A stretch of DNA of 64,000 bases from Niallia circulans (GCF_003726095.1 NZ_CP026031.1:2542001-2606000), one strand, 5' to 3'; counted from the first letter of the stretch, positions 53,372 through 63,146 are shown. The notes: a model not told the origin generated them from the sequence alone. Numbers and translations: made by a program.

Positions 53372-54217
53372 TTAAAATAAATCCAATTGTCTTGGAGCTA
53401 AATCCGTATATTCTATTTTTAATAAATCAATCATTTCTCTTGCGTTGTCAGCCGCATCTCCACCAGAATTATTATTAAAGAGCACATAAATATTTTTACA
53501 TTGCTTTTCAAGCAGGCGAATATTTTCAGCCCACTCACTTAATTCTGCTGTATTATACCGATATAAATAGCGAACTTCTCGCCAATTTGGATTATTATTT
53601 TGCTGCCACCCGTAATAATTTCTTCCATGAAGCCGAATGAGCACTTTATCTTCGCCAACCGCTTCTAGAACTGTAGGAATTGAAACCGGCATTACTTGAG
53701 GCTCATCACAAATACTATGTATCCAATTCTCTTCCTTCATAAACTGAAGGGTACTTGCTCGATATTTGGAATCAAACCATGATTGATGTCTAAATTCAAG
53801 TGCACAAGGAATATCTTCCATCCTTTTTCTACATGCTCTTAAGTATTGGACATTATCCTTTGTACAATCAAACCAAGGAGGAAATTGGAATAAAACCATC
53901 GCTAATTTGCCACTTTTTCTATACGGAACTAAGGAATCGATAAATGCAGCAAACATTTCACCATTCGAGGAAAAAGGAATATCTCCACGGTTATGTCCTG
54001 TCATTCCTTGAAATGCCTTTACGATAAATTGAAAAGAGTCAGGTGTTTTCTTTACCCAAGACTCCGCGTTCCGGACTGGCTGCACAGCATAAAAAGAAGC
54101 ATCCACTTCCACAGTAGGAAAATAACCGGCATATTCCATTAACTTATTTTGTGATGAAGTATTTTTTCCATAAAGACTCGGATGGTCTCCCCAGCCTGTT
54201 AATCCAATATGAATCAA
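53372..54217 (-). CDS. yunF: DUF72 family protein (YunF)
   Basis: A 281-residue TIM-barrel-like protein of DUF72: IHIGLTGWGDHPSLY at the start, FPTVEVDASFYAVQP, LVPYRKSGKLAMVLFQFPPW and LRLHGRNYYGWQ. Function unknown. The start is TTG 54217 behind AGAGGTG; a GTG three codons upstream overlaps the ribosome site. Confidence 0.88.
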   Translation of the reverse strand: MIHIGLTGWGDHPSLYGKNTSSQNKLMEYAGYFPTVEVDASFYAVQPVRNAESWVKKTPDSFQFIVKAFQGMTGHNRGDIPFSSNGEMFAAFIDSLVPYRKSGKLAMVLFQFPPWFDCTKDNVQYLRACRKRMEDIPCALEFRHQSWFDSKYRASTLQFMKEENWIHSICDEPQVMPVSIPTVLEAVGEDKVLIRLHGRNYYGWQQNNNPNWREVRYLYRYNTAELSEWAENIRLLEKQCKNIYVLFNNNSGGDAADNAREMIDLLKIEYTDLAPRQLDLF

Positions 54218-54365
54218 TAAAATCACCTCTATTACATTGTTTTTCTCAAAGCAATACTTACATAGAGAAAAACACTAACTTCATTTCCAAGAATATAACT
54301 GTTTTTTTATTTCTTATATTAATTATCATATCATAATCACCATAAATAACTAAGTTAAAAGAAAA

Positions 54366-54407
54366 AGAGGTTCCACTAAATCAGTCACCCGATTTAGTGG
54401 AACCTCT
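54366..54407. terminator. Terminator, probably for the kdg/kdu operon
   Basis: Exact 17-bp arms (54366-54382 and 54391-54407) with A/T tails, between kduD and yunF. Confidence 0.8.
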
Positions 54408-54503
54408 AAGATAAATTTAAAACATGTACAGATACTTTCAGCTATTGAACTAGTAAAAATATCATTTCTTTATTGATTGAAATAGCACGATTGCTTATCC
54501 TTC

Positions 54504-55307
54504 TTAAGGCTGTTTACCAATATATGCCAGTATACCACCATCTACATAGAGAATATGACCATTCACGAAGTTCGATGCTTCAGATGCTAAAAATACAGCT
54601 GAACCAGCTAGGTCTTCAGGATTTCCCCAACGGGCTGCAGGCGTTTTCCCTATAATAAACTGATCAAATGGATGACGGGATCCGTCTGCTTGCTTTTCGC
54701 GTAATGGGGCAGTTTGTGGTGTAGCGATATAACCTGGCCCGATTCCATTACATTGAATATTGTACTCTCCATATTCAGAAGCGATATTTTTTGTCAGCAT
54801 CTTTAGCCCACCTTTAGCAGCAGCATATGCACTGACTGTTTCCCTGCCTAATTCACTCATCATGGAGCAGATATTGATGATCTTACCGCCGCCATTCTGA
54901 ATCATACCAGGTATAACTGCTTTGGAAACAATAAATGGTCCATTCAAATCTACATCTACTACCTGACGGAAATCTTCTACAGACATTTCTACCATTGGTA
55001 CACGCTTGATAATCCCAGCATTGTTAACTAAAATATCAATGGGACCAACCTCTTCTTTAATTTGTACAACCGCAGCTTGCACGGCCTGTTCGTCTGTAAC
55101 ATCAAATACATAGCCTTTTGCTTCGATTCCTGCTTCTTGATAACTTTGAAGTGCTTGGTCGACAGATTCTTGGTTTAAGGAATTAAACACGATTTTCGCA
55201 CCTGCTTTTGATAAAGCGCTTGCGATTTCAAAACCAATTCCATATATTGCACCTGTAACTAAGGCTACTTTTCCATCAATGCGGAATTTATCCATCGTGA
55301 ATGCCAT
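54504..55307 (-). CDS. kduD: 2-dehydro-3-deoxy-D-gluconate 5-dehydrogenase (KduD)
   Basis: A 267-residue SDR with TGAIYGIG (nucleotide site), NNAG, the catalytic Ser in ICSMMS and YAAAK. In the pectin/uronate pathway it interconverts 2,5-diketo-3-deoxygluconate and KDG. The SDR family alone does not fix the substrate; adjacency to kduI, kdgK and kdgA does. GGAGAG precedes the ATG. It is the last gene of the operon. Confidence 0.88.
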   Translation of the reverse strand: MAFTMDKFRIDGKVALVTGAIYGIGFEIASALSKAGAKIVFNSLNQESVDQALQSYQEAGIEAKGYVFDVTDEQAVQAAVVQIKEEVGPIDILVNNAGIIKRVPMVEMSVEDFRQVVDVDLNGPFIVSKAVIPGMIQNGGGKIINICSMMSELGRETVSAYAAAKGGLKMLTKNIASEYGEYNIQCNGIGPGYIATPQTAPLREKQADGSRHPFDQFIIGKTPAARWGNPEDLAGSAVFLASEASNFVNGHILYVDGGILAYIGKQP

Positions 55308-55321
55308 TGCTTTCTCTCCTC

Positions 55322-56161
55322 TTATTTCAATTTATCCATTGGTATCATATCCATATCGGTATAAGTGATATTTTCGCCACACATTGCCCAGATAAAAGAA
55401 TAATTGCTGGTACCAACCCCAGAATGAATAGACCAGCTCGGTGAAATAGCAGCTTGTTCGCTGCTCATAACTAAATGCTTTGTTTCATCAGGTTTCCCCA
55501 TCATATGGAAAATACGTGTATCTTCTTCCATATCAAAGTAAACATATGCTTCCATGCGTCTTTCATGTGTATGAGAAGGCATTGTATTCCATGCACTTCC
55601 AGGCTCTAAGATAGTATAGCCCATTTGCAATTGGCAGCTTTCACATACATTTGGATGTATGTATTGATAAATTTTACGCTGATTTAATGTTAAGGCTTCT
55701 CCAGTTTCCATTGGTTTAATGTGATCAATACTAATTTTTACATTTGGATATTTATGATGTGCTGGTACGGAGCTAATATAAAATTTAGCCGGATTGTTTG
55801 GATCCTCGGAAGAAAAAACAACATGACGTGTTTCTTTGCCAATATAGTATCCATCTTGTTTTTTCATTTCTTCTTTTTCTCCGTCGATTTCGATATAACC
55901 CGGACCACCGATATTAATAACTCCCAGCTCACGGCGTTCCAAGAAATATTCCACACCCAATTGCTTATCCAAAATGATTTCTAAGGATTTATCGGTCGGC
56001 GTAACTCCGCCAAAAATCATACGGTCGTTATGTGTATACGTTAAACTAATTTCCCCTGGCACAAACACCTTTTCTACTAAAAATTCTTTTCTCAATTGTT
56101 CTGTAGAGTAATGACGAATATCCTCTGGGCTATGTGTATAACGAGTTTCCATGTTTTGCAT
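55322..56161 (-). CDS. kduI: 5-dehydro-4-deoxy-D-glucuronate isomerase (KduI)
   Basis: A 279-residue cupin-fold isomerase that converts 5-keto-4-deoxyuronate to 2,5-diketo-3-deoxygluconate. PSHTHERRMEAYVYFDME provides zinc ligands, and IHSGVGTSNYSFIWAMCGEN is near the C-terminus. Length matches the family (about 278). It sits 14 nt before kduD in one operon. Confidence 0.95.
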   Translation of the reverse strand: MQNMETRYTHSPEDIRHYSTEQLRKEFLVEKVFVPGEISLTYTHNDRMIFGGVTPTDKSLEIILDKQLGVEYFLERRELGVINIGGPGYIEIDGEKEEMKKQDGYYIGKETRHVVFSSEDPNNPAKFYISSVPAHHKYPNVKISIDHIKPMETGEALTLNQRKIYQYIHPNVCESCQLQMGYTILEPGSAWNTMPSHTHERRMEAYVYFDMEEDTRIFHMMGKPDETKHLVMSSEQAAISPSWSIHSGVGTSNYSFIWAMCGENITYTDMDMIPMDKLK

Positions 56162-56173
56162 TTTTCTACACTC

Positions 56174-57178
56174 CTATCGATTTATTTTTCCAGAGCCAGC
56201 TAGTAAAAAGCTGTTGACTTCTGGTTCGCTAAATTGATTACAATCACCATGAATTGTATGTTTCAAAGCGGATGCAGCTGTCGCAAAGTCAATCATTTCC
56301 TGTGGACTTTTTTGGGCTAGTATTCCATGCAGAACTCCACCGGAAAAAGCATCACCTGCTCCTACCCTATCAACGATTGGATTAATTACATGATTTTGAG
56401 ATTCATAGTAGTGATCATCCATCCATAATGTTCCTATTAATTCATTGCAACTAGCAGATACCACCGTTCTTTTTGTGGAATATAAAACAGAGATAGCAGG
56501 AAATTTCTTCTGTATTTCTTGATAGTAGTAAACTAATTCATTCTCCTGTTCAGTTGCCTCCGGAATTCCTAACAAATAGAGAGCATCAAGCATGCCAGCT
56601 GAACAGTAATCTACCAGTGGCAATATTTCAGAAATTGTCTCACCTGCTTCTTTCTGAGACCATAATTTTCCTCGATAATTAATATCAAAACTGATTTTAC
56701 AGCCAGCCTCTTTTGCGGCTTCTATGAGTGAAATGGTTGTTTTTTTCCAACTTGAGGATAACGCAGGTGTAATTCCTGAAATATGAAAGATATCTACGTT
56801 ATTAAACAGTTCTTCTTTTTCCCATTCACTTTCTGTCATTTCGGCAAAGCTTGAACCTGCACGATCATAAATGACATTGGCTGCTCGTTCACCAATTCCA
56901 GCCTCCACATAATAAGTGCCTAACCTAGATCCTCCTTTTAAGAGAAAGTTAGTATGAACACCATAACGATTTAAATGCTTTACTACACCTTCTCCTAAGC
57001 CATTGTCTGGAATTTTACTAGCAAAGTAGACATCGTGACCAAAATTGGCAAGTGAAATAGCGACATTGGCTTCACCCCCGCCATAATGTGCACAAAAATT
57101 ATCAGCCTGGGCAATTCGCACACCAGAATCAGTGGATAGACGAAGCATGATTTCACCTAAAGTAACTACCCTTCCCAT
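56174..57178 (-). CDS. kdgK: 2-keto-3-deoxygluconate kinase
   Basis: A 334-residue PfkB-family sugar kinase. LGEIMLRLS and GGGEANVAISLANFG are at the N-terminus and DRVGAGDAFSGGVLHG (catalytic Asp) near residue 254. It phosphorylates KDG to KDPG. It is separated from kdgA by 2 nt. Confidence 0.93.
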   Translation of the reverse strand: MGRVVTLGEIMLRLSTDSGVRIAQADNFCAHYGGGEANVAISLANFGHDVYFASKIPDNGLGEGVVKHLNRYGVHTNFLLKGGSRLGTYYVEAGIGERAANVIYDRAGSSFAEMTESEWEKEELFNNVDIFHISGITPALSSSWKKTTISLIEAAKEAGCKISFDINYRGKLWSQKEAGETISEILPLVDYCSAGMLDALYLLGIPEATEQENELVYYYQEIQKKFPAISVLYSTKRTVVSASCNELIGTLWMDDHYYESQNHVINPIVDRVGAGDAFSGGVLHGILAQKSPQEMIDFATAASALKHTIHGDCNQFSEPEVNSFLLAGSGKINR

Positions 57179-57180
57179 AT

Positions 57181-57828
57181 TTATGCTCCTTTTATTTGAT
57201 GAAATTTCTCCATATATTGACTAGCAATCTCTGTAACTTTCGTAAAATCTCCCTTTGCTACAGGCGCTAATAGATTTCCTCCTACGCCAACTGCTACTAC
57301 TCCTGCTTTAAACCAGTCTTCCATATTTTCTAAGCTTACTCCACCTGTCGGCATAATATTAACTTCAGGCATTGGCGCTTTAAAAGCGGATACAATACTT
57401 GGCCCATAGGCGCTGCCTGGGAACAGTTTGATAATATCTACTCCTGCCTTTAATGCCTCTTTCATTTCTGTTATCGTTAAGCATCCTGGAAGATAGGGAG
57501 TTTGATAAAGATTACATAGTTCTGCTGTCTCTCTATCAAAGTTTGGGCTGACAATATACTCTGCCCCAGCCATGATAGCTAAACGAGCAGTTACTACATC
57601 TAACACCGTACCTGCCCCTATTACAATATTAGAATCATTCTGATACAACTCTACTAATTCACTAATGGCTTTATCAGCATTAGGAACCGTAAAAGTTAAT
57701 TCGATTCCCTTCATGCCACCTTGAACCACTGCATTACTTGCCTTTACTGCCTCTTCCTTGCTGTTCCCGCGGACTACTGCAATCACCCCAGCACTCTTTA
57801 AGCGCCGTAACGTTTCAACTCGTTTCAT
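57181..57828 (-). CDS. kdgA: KDPG/KHG aldolase
   Basis: A 215-residue class I aldolase that splits KDPG into pyruvate and glyceraldehyde-3-phosphate. GIELTF contains the catalytic Glu, GAGTVLD and VDIIKLFPGS the Schiff-base Lys, and MPTGGV the phosphate site. The start at 57828 fits the family length. Upstream in-frame codons run into the promoter, so a longer form is unlikely. It is the first gene of the kdgA-kdgK-kduI-kduD operon. Confidence 0.93.
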   Translation of the reverse strand: MKRVETLRRLKSAGVIAVVRGNSKEEAVKASNAVVQGGMKGIELTFTVPNADKAISELVELYQNDSNIVIGAGTVLDVVTARLAIMAGAEYIVSPNFDRETAELCNLYQTPYLPGCLTITEMKEALKAGVDIIKLFPGSAYGPSIVSAFKAPMPEVNIMPTGGVSLENMEDWFKAGVVAVGVGGNLLAPVAKGDFTKVTEIASQYMEKFHQIKGA

Positions 57829-57885
57829 CTCTACCACTCTTTTCTTATTTAGAAATACAATTTTATTATTAAGAAACTTATCTTG

Positions 57886-57923
57886 ATTATACATACTTTT
57901 TTGAAAAATGTAAACGCTAATCA
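57886..57923 (-). promoter_or_regulatory. kdg operon promoter with a cre-like site over the -35
   Basis: On the minus strand TTTACA (57909-57914) and TATAAT (57886-57891) are spaced by 17 bp. ATGTAAACGCTAATCA (57908-57923, plus strand) covers the -35 and matches the CcpA cre consensus with one extra or changed base near the end. Carbon catabolite repression is expected. Confidence 0.65.
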
Positions 57924-57949
57924 TTAAATAAAAAAATCGCCGAAACGAT

Positions 57950-58708
57950 TTAATGAGTCACAACTTGCATTATCTCATTTTTCGTTTCGACGATAGCCTT
58001 TATTATTTGTTTTTTAAATTCTTCTGTAAGCCGATATTTCGGCATGCTTACACTAAATGCTCCAATGATTTTTCCATCTTTTTTTAAAGATGCTCCAATA
58101 CAGAAGATATCCTTTTCCATTTCTTCGTCATCAAAAGCAATCCCAGTCTCTCCCACTTTCTGTAATTCTGATGCAAGCTTTAAAGAATTGGTTATCGTAT
58201 GCTCTGTAAATGGAACTAAAGGAGTTGTTTTTAGGTAATTTAAATATTCTTCTTCTTCCAGCTCTGCAAGGACCGCCTTCCCCATTGCTGAACTGTACAA
58301 GGGCCTTGTTATCCCAACCCTTGAAGACATTCTTATTGTCTGATGTTTAGCCTCTAGCTTGTTTACATATAAAATTTCATTATCCACAAGTACACCTAAA
58401 TGAATGGTTTCATCAATTAACTTTTGCAGTTTTTCTAAATAAGGCAATGTCAGCTCTACTAAGTCCAGCTGATCCACACCTTGATTGGCATATCGAATAA
58501 GTTTAGATCCTAATCGATAATTTTTATTTTTATCTCTACTAACAAAGCCAATTAACAATAAAGTGTCCAATATTTTCAAAGTAGTTGAAGTTGTCATCTC
58601 TGTGTTTTGAGCAATGTTCTGCAATGTTTGATTAGGATTTTCTGAGAGATAATCCATAATTTTTGCAGCTCTTAATAGAACAGTCCCATAAGGTTTTGTT
58701 TTCTCCAT
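57950..58708 (-). CDS. kdgR: IclR-family regulator, probably of the kdg/kdu genes
   Basis: A 252-residue IclR regulator: winged HTH (LSENPNQTLQNIAQNTEMTT STTLKILDTL, about residues 20-50), then an effector-binding domain with RPLYSSAMGKAVLAEL and IGAFSVSMPKYRLTEEF. It lies directly upstream of kdgA, which suggests control of uronate catabolism. Many Bacillus KdgR proteins belong to LacI instead, so the name is by function and position only. Confidence 0.75.
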   Translation of the reverse strand: MEKTKPYGTVLLRAAKIMDYLSENPNQTLQNIAQNTEMTTSTTLKILDTLLLIGFVSRDKNKNYRLGSKLIRYANQGVDQLDLVELTLPYLEKLQKLIDETIHLGVLVDNEILYVNKLEAKHQTIRMSSRVGITRPLYSSAMGKAVLAELEEEEYLNYLKTTPLVPFTEHTITNSLKLASELQKVGETGIAFDDEEMEKDIFCIGASLKKDGKIIGAFSVSMPKYRLTEEFKKQIIKAIVETKNEIMQVVTH

Positions 58709-58839
58709 TATACACCCTCTTTTCCAATAAAGAAATTATATACGAAAAGAGGAGAAATGAAAAGTCTTCTCTTCCTAAAATCATATTTAGAATTCACTTC
58801 TTGTCATTTTTATCAAAACAGATTGGTTCTATCTCCCAT

Positions 58840-59637
58840 CTATAAAAGAGATAACAGTTGAATGATTGTTCTCATTACACCATCTTCTTCATTTGAGCGA
58901 GTGATGAAATTAGCTGTCTCTTTTAATTCCTTTACGGCATTCCGAACAGCAAAACTATATATACTGCGACTCATAAGTTCTATGTCATTATAGCTATCGC
59001 CAAATGCCATTGTTTCTTCAGGGGTAACATTTAATAATTGTTGCAAATGCTCGACTGTTGTCCCTTTATGAACATTTACATTGGCTATATCAATCCAAGC
59101 TGCCTCAGATGCTACAATATAAGCAGATTCAAAAAAGGATGATAATTTTTCTCTTGTTTCAAAACATTTAAGCTCTGAATCATGAATTGTTATCTTTACG
59201 AAATCTTCTGTTATTTCTTTAAAGTCTGATACCTTTCTCACTTGTGTATAAGATTTTCTTACAATAGCAGCTTCTTCCGGGATAACGCTATCCTTTATAA
59301 CTGCACCACTTCTCGTACAAGCAATAATAGTATGATTTAGACTTATTTCCTCTAGCAACTGAATAATCGCTTGACCCAATTCATTGCTTATCAGCGATTC
59401 ATAAACAAATTTACCATTATGCTTGATGCGGGTGGCGCTATCCCCTAGAATCCACATATCTTTCGCATCTTCACCAAATAATTCTTCAACCCGTTCACAT
59501 TGCTTACCAGTAACAGGAGCAAAAGCTACTCCCTTTTCTTTCATTAGATTCTTTACTTCTTTGAACAATTCTCGGTCAAAATCCCCATTATTATTTAAAA
59601 ATGTTCCATCCATGTCTGTCAGCACTAATTTAATCAT
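58840..59637 (-). CDS. Cof-type HAD hydrolase
   Basis: A 265-residue HAD phosphatase with LTDMDGTFLNN (nucleophile Asp), APVTGKQCERVEELFG and FGDSYNDIELMSRS (metal site). A C2-type cap lies in the middle. Likely substrates are sugar phosphates. It is the last gene of the ROK-controlled operon, 24 nt after the acetyltransferase gene. Confidence 0.85.
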   Translation of the reverse strand: MIKLVLTDMDGTFLNNNGDFDRELFKEVKNLMKEKGVAFAPVTGKQCERVEELFGEDAKDMWILGDSATRIKHNGKFVYESLISNELGQAIIQLLEEISLNHTIIACTRSGAVIKDSVIPEEAAIVRKSYTQVRKVSDFKEITEDFVKITIHDSELKCFETREKLSSFFESAYIVASEAAWIDIANVNVHKGTTVEHLQQLLNVTPEETMAFGDSYNDIELMSRSIYSFAVRNAVKELKETANFITRSNEEDGVMRTIIQLLSLL

Positions 59638-59661
59638 TCGCTTTCCTCCAACTCTCCTATT

Positions 59662-60222
59662 CTACTCAACTATTTTTTTAAGAATTCTTGCTGGATTTCC
59701 ACCAATAACAACATTATTTGGTACGTCCTTTGTTACAACTGCACCAGATGCAACCACCACATTATTTCCAATGCTTACCCCTGGATTGATAACTGCTCTT
59801 CCTCCCATCCAGACATTATTTCCGATATTCACCGGTTTTCCGTACTCAATTCCTGCTATTCTTTCTTGAGCATTTAAAGGATGTGTCGCTGTATAAATAT
59901 GTACTCCCGGGGCGATGAAGCAATTATCCCCAATTCTAATCTCACAAACATCCAAAAACACACAATCAAAATTAGCAAAGAAGTTTTCCCCTACATGGAT
60001 GTTATATCCATAGTCACAACGAAAGGTTGGTTCTATGAATATATTAGTTCCTGTGGAACCAAATAATTGTTTTAATAGGACGGACCGTATATTGTCTTCT
60101 GTTTCAATGGATTCGTTAAATATTCTTGTTAGCTTTCGCGCATTATTTCGATCCTTCATTAATTCTGGATCTGCTGGATTATAGAAGTCTCCATTTACCA
60201 TTTTTTCTTTTTCTGTTTTCAC
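59662..60222 (-). CDS. Maltose/galactoside O-acetyltransferase-type protein
   Basis: A 186-residue left-handed beta-helix acetyltransferase of the LacA/Maa group. [20 protein letters not shown] at the N-terminus is typical of maltose acetyltransferase. Hexapeptide repeats run through [11 protein letters not shown] (catalytic His), [20 protein letters not shown] and [11 protein letters not shown]. It would transfer acetyl from acetyl-CoA to a sugar. The start is taken as GTG 60222 behind AAGGG. Confidence 0.85.
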   Translation of the reverse strand: MKTEKEKMVNGDFYNPADPELMKDRNNARKLTRIFNESIETEDNIRSVLLKQLFGSTGTNIFIEPTFRCDYGYNIHVGENFFANFDCVFLDVCEIRIGDNCFIAPGVHIYTATHPLNAQERIAGIEYGKPVNIGNNVWMGGRAVINPGVSIGNNVVVASGAVVTKDVPNNVVIGGNPARILKKIVE

Positions 60223-60245
60223 TTTTTTGTTCCCTTCTATCCGCA

Positions 60246-60626
60246 TTAGACCGTCAACTCTATAAGATTTCCTTCTGGATCTTCTATCACACTTTCATAA
60301 TAGCCGTCCCCTGTTAGACGAGGCCCATTAACTAGCAGAAAGCCATCCTTTTGTAATCGTTCCGTCAGTTGATTAACTGCTTCTTTGCTTCCTAATGAAA
60401 TAGCAATATGCGCCCAGCCAACTCTATCATCTGAATCAGACTTATCTATCCCCGCTTTACGCATAAGTTCTAAGCGAGCTCCCTCCTTGAACGATATAAA
60501 ATAGGATTCAAATTTCTTTTCTATATTTTGATACTTCGAATTTGCTGTCCCTTCAAAATAGGTCGTATAAAATGTCTTCATTCCTTCTAAATCTTTCACC
60601 CAGATTGCAACATGTTCTATTTTCAT
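60246..60626 (-). CDS. VOC/glyoxalase-family protein
   Basis: A 126-residue vicinal-oxygen-chelate protein. [24 protein letters not shown], then WAHIAISLG and [18 protein letters not shown] give metal ligands His, His and Glu in the glyoxalase I layout. It resembles lactoylglutathione lyase-like proteins; the substrate is unknown. AAGGAG precedes the ATG. It is inside the ROK operon. Confidence 0.85.
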   Translation of the reverse strand: MKIEHVAIWVKDLEGMKTFYTTYFEGTANSKYQNIEKKFESYFISFKEGARLELMRKAGIDKSDSDDRVGWAHIAISLGSKEAVNQLTERLQKDGFLLVNGPRLTGDGYYESVIEDPEGNLIELTV

Positions 60627-60653
60627 GTTCCTGTCACTCCTTCTTTAATTAAC

Positions 60654-61877
60654 TTAACTCACACTCGCGGTATCCTTTTTTATCTCTCTTATATGCAATA
60701 CTCCATTTAACCTTTCCGATCCCCATAGCATCATGGCAATAAAACCTGCAATAACAAAAGGGAAAATTCCTATTGTTGATTTTGCTGCAGCATATCCGAG
60801 AATGGGAGGAAGAAAGGTACTGCCTGTATAGGCAATAGCCATTTGATACCCCATTATGGTTTGGGAATGCTTCTGTCCAAAACGTAGTGGTGTTTCATGC
60901 AGCATACATGGAAATATCGGTGCTAAACCTAAACCAATCATAATAAAGCCTGCCAGTGAAAAAAGAACAGGGAATGGCAAAAATAATAGAATGGCCCCAA
61001 CTAACGCAATTATTTGTCCCCATCTTATCAATCTTTGATTACTCATTTTTAATGTAATAAAGCCTGTAATAAATCTTCCAATGGTTATTCCTGCATAAAA
61101 CACGGAAACCCATTTGGCTGCTACATCTATCGATAAATTTTTAACATTTACGAGGAAGCTGCTTCCCCAAAGCCCAACTGCTGCTTCCGCCCCGCAGTAA
61201 AATAAAAATGCAAGTAAAGCTAGCTTAACCCCTCTTATTTGCCAAGGTTTTTGATTTTCCAAATATGCTTCATCCAATGTACTAGTGGACTCTTCTATTT
61301 TATTTTCGTGCACCTGTTTAGGGACTTTTTCTATCTTTTTCCATAAGGGAAGTGTGAAAAGCAAAATGACAACTAGAATAAATTGAATGCTTGCGATGGC
61401 AAAATAACCACTTCGCCAAGAATTATCTCTAGATATAAACTGAGCCACAATAATTGGTCCAAGCGTAGCTCCAACTCCCCAAAAACAATGAAGCCAGCTC
61501 ATATGATGCGCCTTGTAATGGCTTGCTACATAGTTGTTTAAACCTGTATCTACAGCACCTGCACCTAAGCCCAGCGGGATGGCAAAAATGAACAGCCATA
61601 CAATCGATGGTGCGAAATGAAACCCTAATAGAGCTCCCGCTGTCATAAAGCAGCTTACAAATGTAACCATTCCAGTTCCAAATTTTTTCAGCACCGTACC
61701 GCTAATAAAGCTGGATATGATCGTCCCCCCTGCAATTGTCATAAAAAGTACTCCTGCAGTTTCAAGGGGTGCCTTAAATTCCACTTGCATTAAAGACCAT
61801 GACACTCCCAATAAAGAATCTGGCAAACCTAAACTGATAAAAGCCAAATAGATGATTACTAAAAAAAATGTCGCCAA
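60654..61877 (-). CDS. Major facilitator superfamily transporter
   Basis: A 407-residue protein with 12 predicted membrane helices and a central cytoplasmic loop (residues ~190-215, charged). FISLGLPDSLLGVSWSLMQV near the start and the FucP-like general layout point to a sugar or related solute transporter. The start is TTG with GGGGG 7 nt upstream. It follows the ROK gene by 33 nt, so the substrate is probably the inducer of that regulator. Confidence 0.85.
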   Translation of the reverse strand: MATFFLVIIYLAFISLGLPDSLLGVSWSLMQVEFKAPLETAGVLFMTIAGGTIISSFISGTVLKKFGTGMVTFVSCFMTAGALLGFHFAPSIVWLFIFAIPLGLGAGAVDTGLNNYVASHYKAHHMSWLHCFWGVGATLGPIIVAQFISRDNSWRSGYFAIASIQFILVVILLFTLPLWKKIEKVPKQVHENKIEESTSTLDEAYLENQKPWQIRGVKLALLAFLFYCGAEAAVGLWGSSFLVNVKNLSIDVAAKWVSVFYAGITIGRFITGFITLKMSNQRLIRWGQIIALVGAILLFLPFPVLFSLAGFIMIGLGLAPIFPCMLHETPLRFGQKHSQTIMGYQMAIAYTGSTFLPPILGYAAAKSTIGIFPFVIAGFIAMMLWGSERLNGVLHIREIKKDTASVS

Positions 61878-61910
61878 TAGTTAACCCCCACTCTGTAAGC
61901 ATTTTGCAAA

Positions 61911-62936
61911 CTATTCATTTGTTTTACTACTTATTCCTGTAATGATTAAATCGAGTCCAAGTCGTTGTAATCCATATAAATAATCTTGCTTCCAGTCACT
62001 CATTCTAAATTCAGGAAGATGTTCTGCCGGAATATAGGTGGAGCTTTGTTGTTTGATATGGTTGATTGTGGTTTGAGTGACTTCATCATTACAGAAAATA
62101 ACCGCATGCGGGTTAATAATTGCCACAAAGGAAGCAATTAGTCTACTTATGGCATCAACTTCATCTTCCTTTGAAAAGAATACTTTTCCATTTGTAAAGG
62201 TCTGTCCAAAGTTTCGGTTATTATATTGCGGTACAAAGGATACTTCCCCTGCAAAATTAGTACTCCCTCGTACAATCTTTCCATTTACGATAATTCCAGC
62301 TCCTGGACCATTTTGGCCAGAATAGAGATAAACAAGTGATTTATCGTTCTTTTTCTCCTGCTGATCTTGATAACCTAATACTGCTGCATTCATATCATTT
62401 TCAATGACCACGGGGATCGAAAAATAATTTTCTAAGTATCCCTTTAAATCAAAATCATGAAGATATTCATAATCAGGACTGTAAATGATTCGTCCATTAT
62501 CAACCGAACCAGGCACACCAATAGAAATAGAGCTAATCTTTGGATATTGCATTTGTAACGCTTCCACATACTCGATCAGTAATTTTACATTGTCATCCTT
62601 TAACGCACTGGAAATTTTACCAGTCTCCTTCTCTTCTCCCAGGCAGTTAAACACAATATAATTGGTTTCGGTCTTCTCTAAAAAAATGGCTAACCCTAAC
62701 ATATATTCAGGATTATATGTATACCGCTTTGCTCGTCTGCCGCCACTCGAATCATCTAAACCCGCTGACAGTAATTCTCCATCCTCTTCCATCTGTGCCG
62801 TAAATTTGCTAATAGTAGGAAAACTAATTCCTAATTTATCACTCAGCTCCACCTTCGTAGCACTTCCATTGGCTAAAAGAAATTGACGAATATTTTGCTG
62901 GATAATAATTTTCATAGATTTGGGAGTTGCATCCAC
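61911..62936 (-). CDS. ROK-family transcriptional repressor (NagC/XylR type)
   Basis: A 341-residue protein. N-terminal winged HTH: LANGSATKVELSDKLGISFP TISKF. C-terminal ROK sugar-binding domain with ISIGVPGSV, ENDMNAAVLGY and YSGQNGPGAGIIVNGKIVRG. The usual Cys-rich zinc motif of ROK proteins (CGCxGC) is not seen; NNRNFGQTF occurs there instead, so sugar binding may differ. The start is GTG with GGAGG 8 nt upstream. It heads an operon with an MFS transporter and probably represses itself at the twin operators. Confidence 0.88.
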   Translation of the reverse strand: MDATPKSMKIIIQQNIRQFLLANGSATKVELSDKLGISFPTISKFTAQMEEDGELLSAGLDDSSGGRRAKRYTYNPEYMLGLAIFLEKTETNYIVFNCLGEEKETGKISSALKDDNVKLLIEYVEALQMQYPKISSISIGVPGSVDNGRIIYSPDYEYLHDFDLKGYLENYFSIPVVIENDMNAAVLGYQDQQEKKNDKSLVYLYSGQNGPGAGIIVNGKIVRGSTNFAGEVSFVPQYNNRNFGQTFTNGKVFFSKEDEVDAISRLIASFVAIINPHAVIFCNDEVTQTTINHIKQQSSTYIPAEHLPEFRMSDWKQDYLYGLQRLGLDLIITGISSKTNE

Positions 62937-62959
62937 TTTATTCCCCTCCTTTCGATTCA

Positions 62960-63020
62960 ACTTATTAAAGATATTTAATAAGTGAACAAAATAAAACTTA
63001 TTAAACTACTTTAATAAGTT
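62960..63020 (-). promoter_or_regulatory. Twin palindromic operators upstream of the ROK gene
   Basis: Two sites with the form ACTTATTAAAnnnnTTTAATAAGT lie at 62960-62983 and 62996-63019 (the second extends one base each side). Each has 10-bp exact arms and a 4-nt spacer, and the centres are 36 bp apart. They lie 24 bp and more before the GTG start, the expected place for autoregulation. Confidence 0.8.
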
Positions 63021-63109
63021 CTTGAGGCTAATATAACACACTACTTTTGGGAATGCAATATAGTTTTTATGCAGCTAAAAACGTTTTCTTCCTAACAAAA
63101 ATAAAAAAA

Positions 63110-63130
63110 GACGAACCTCAATGGTTCGCC
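63110..63130 (-). terminator. suf operon terminator
   Basis: CGAACC/GGTTCG hairpin with a 5-nt loop, followed on the minus strand by TTTTTTTATTTTTG, directly after the sufB stop. Confidence 0.85.
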
Positions 63131-63146
63131 TTCTTAACTGGATATA

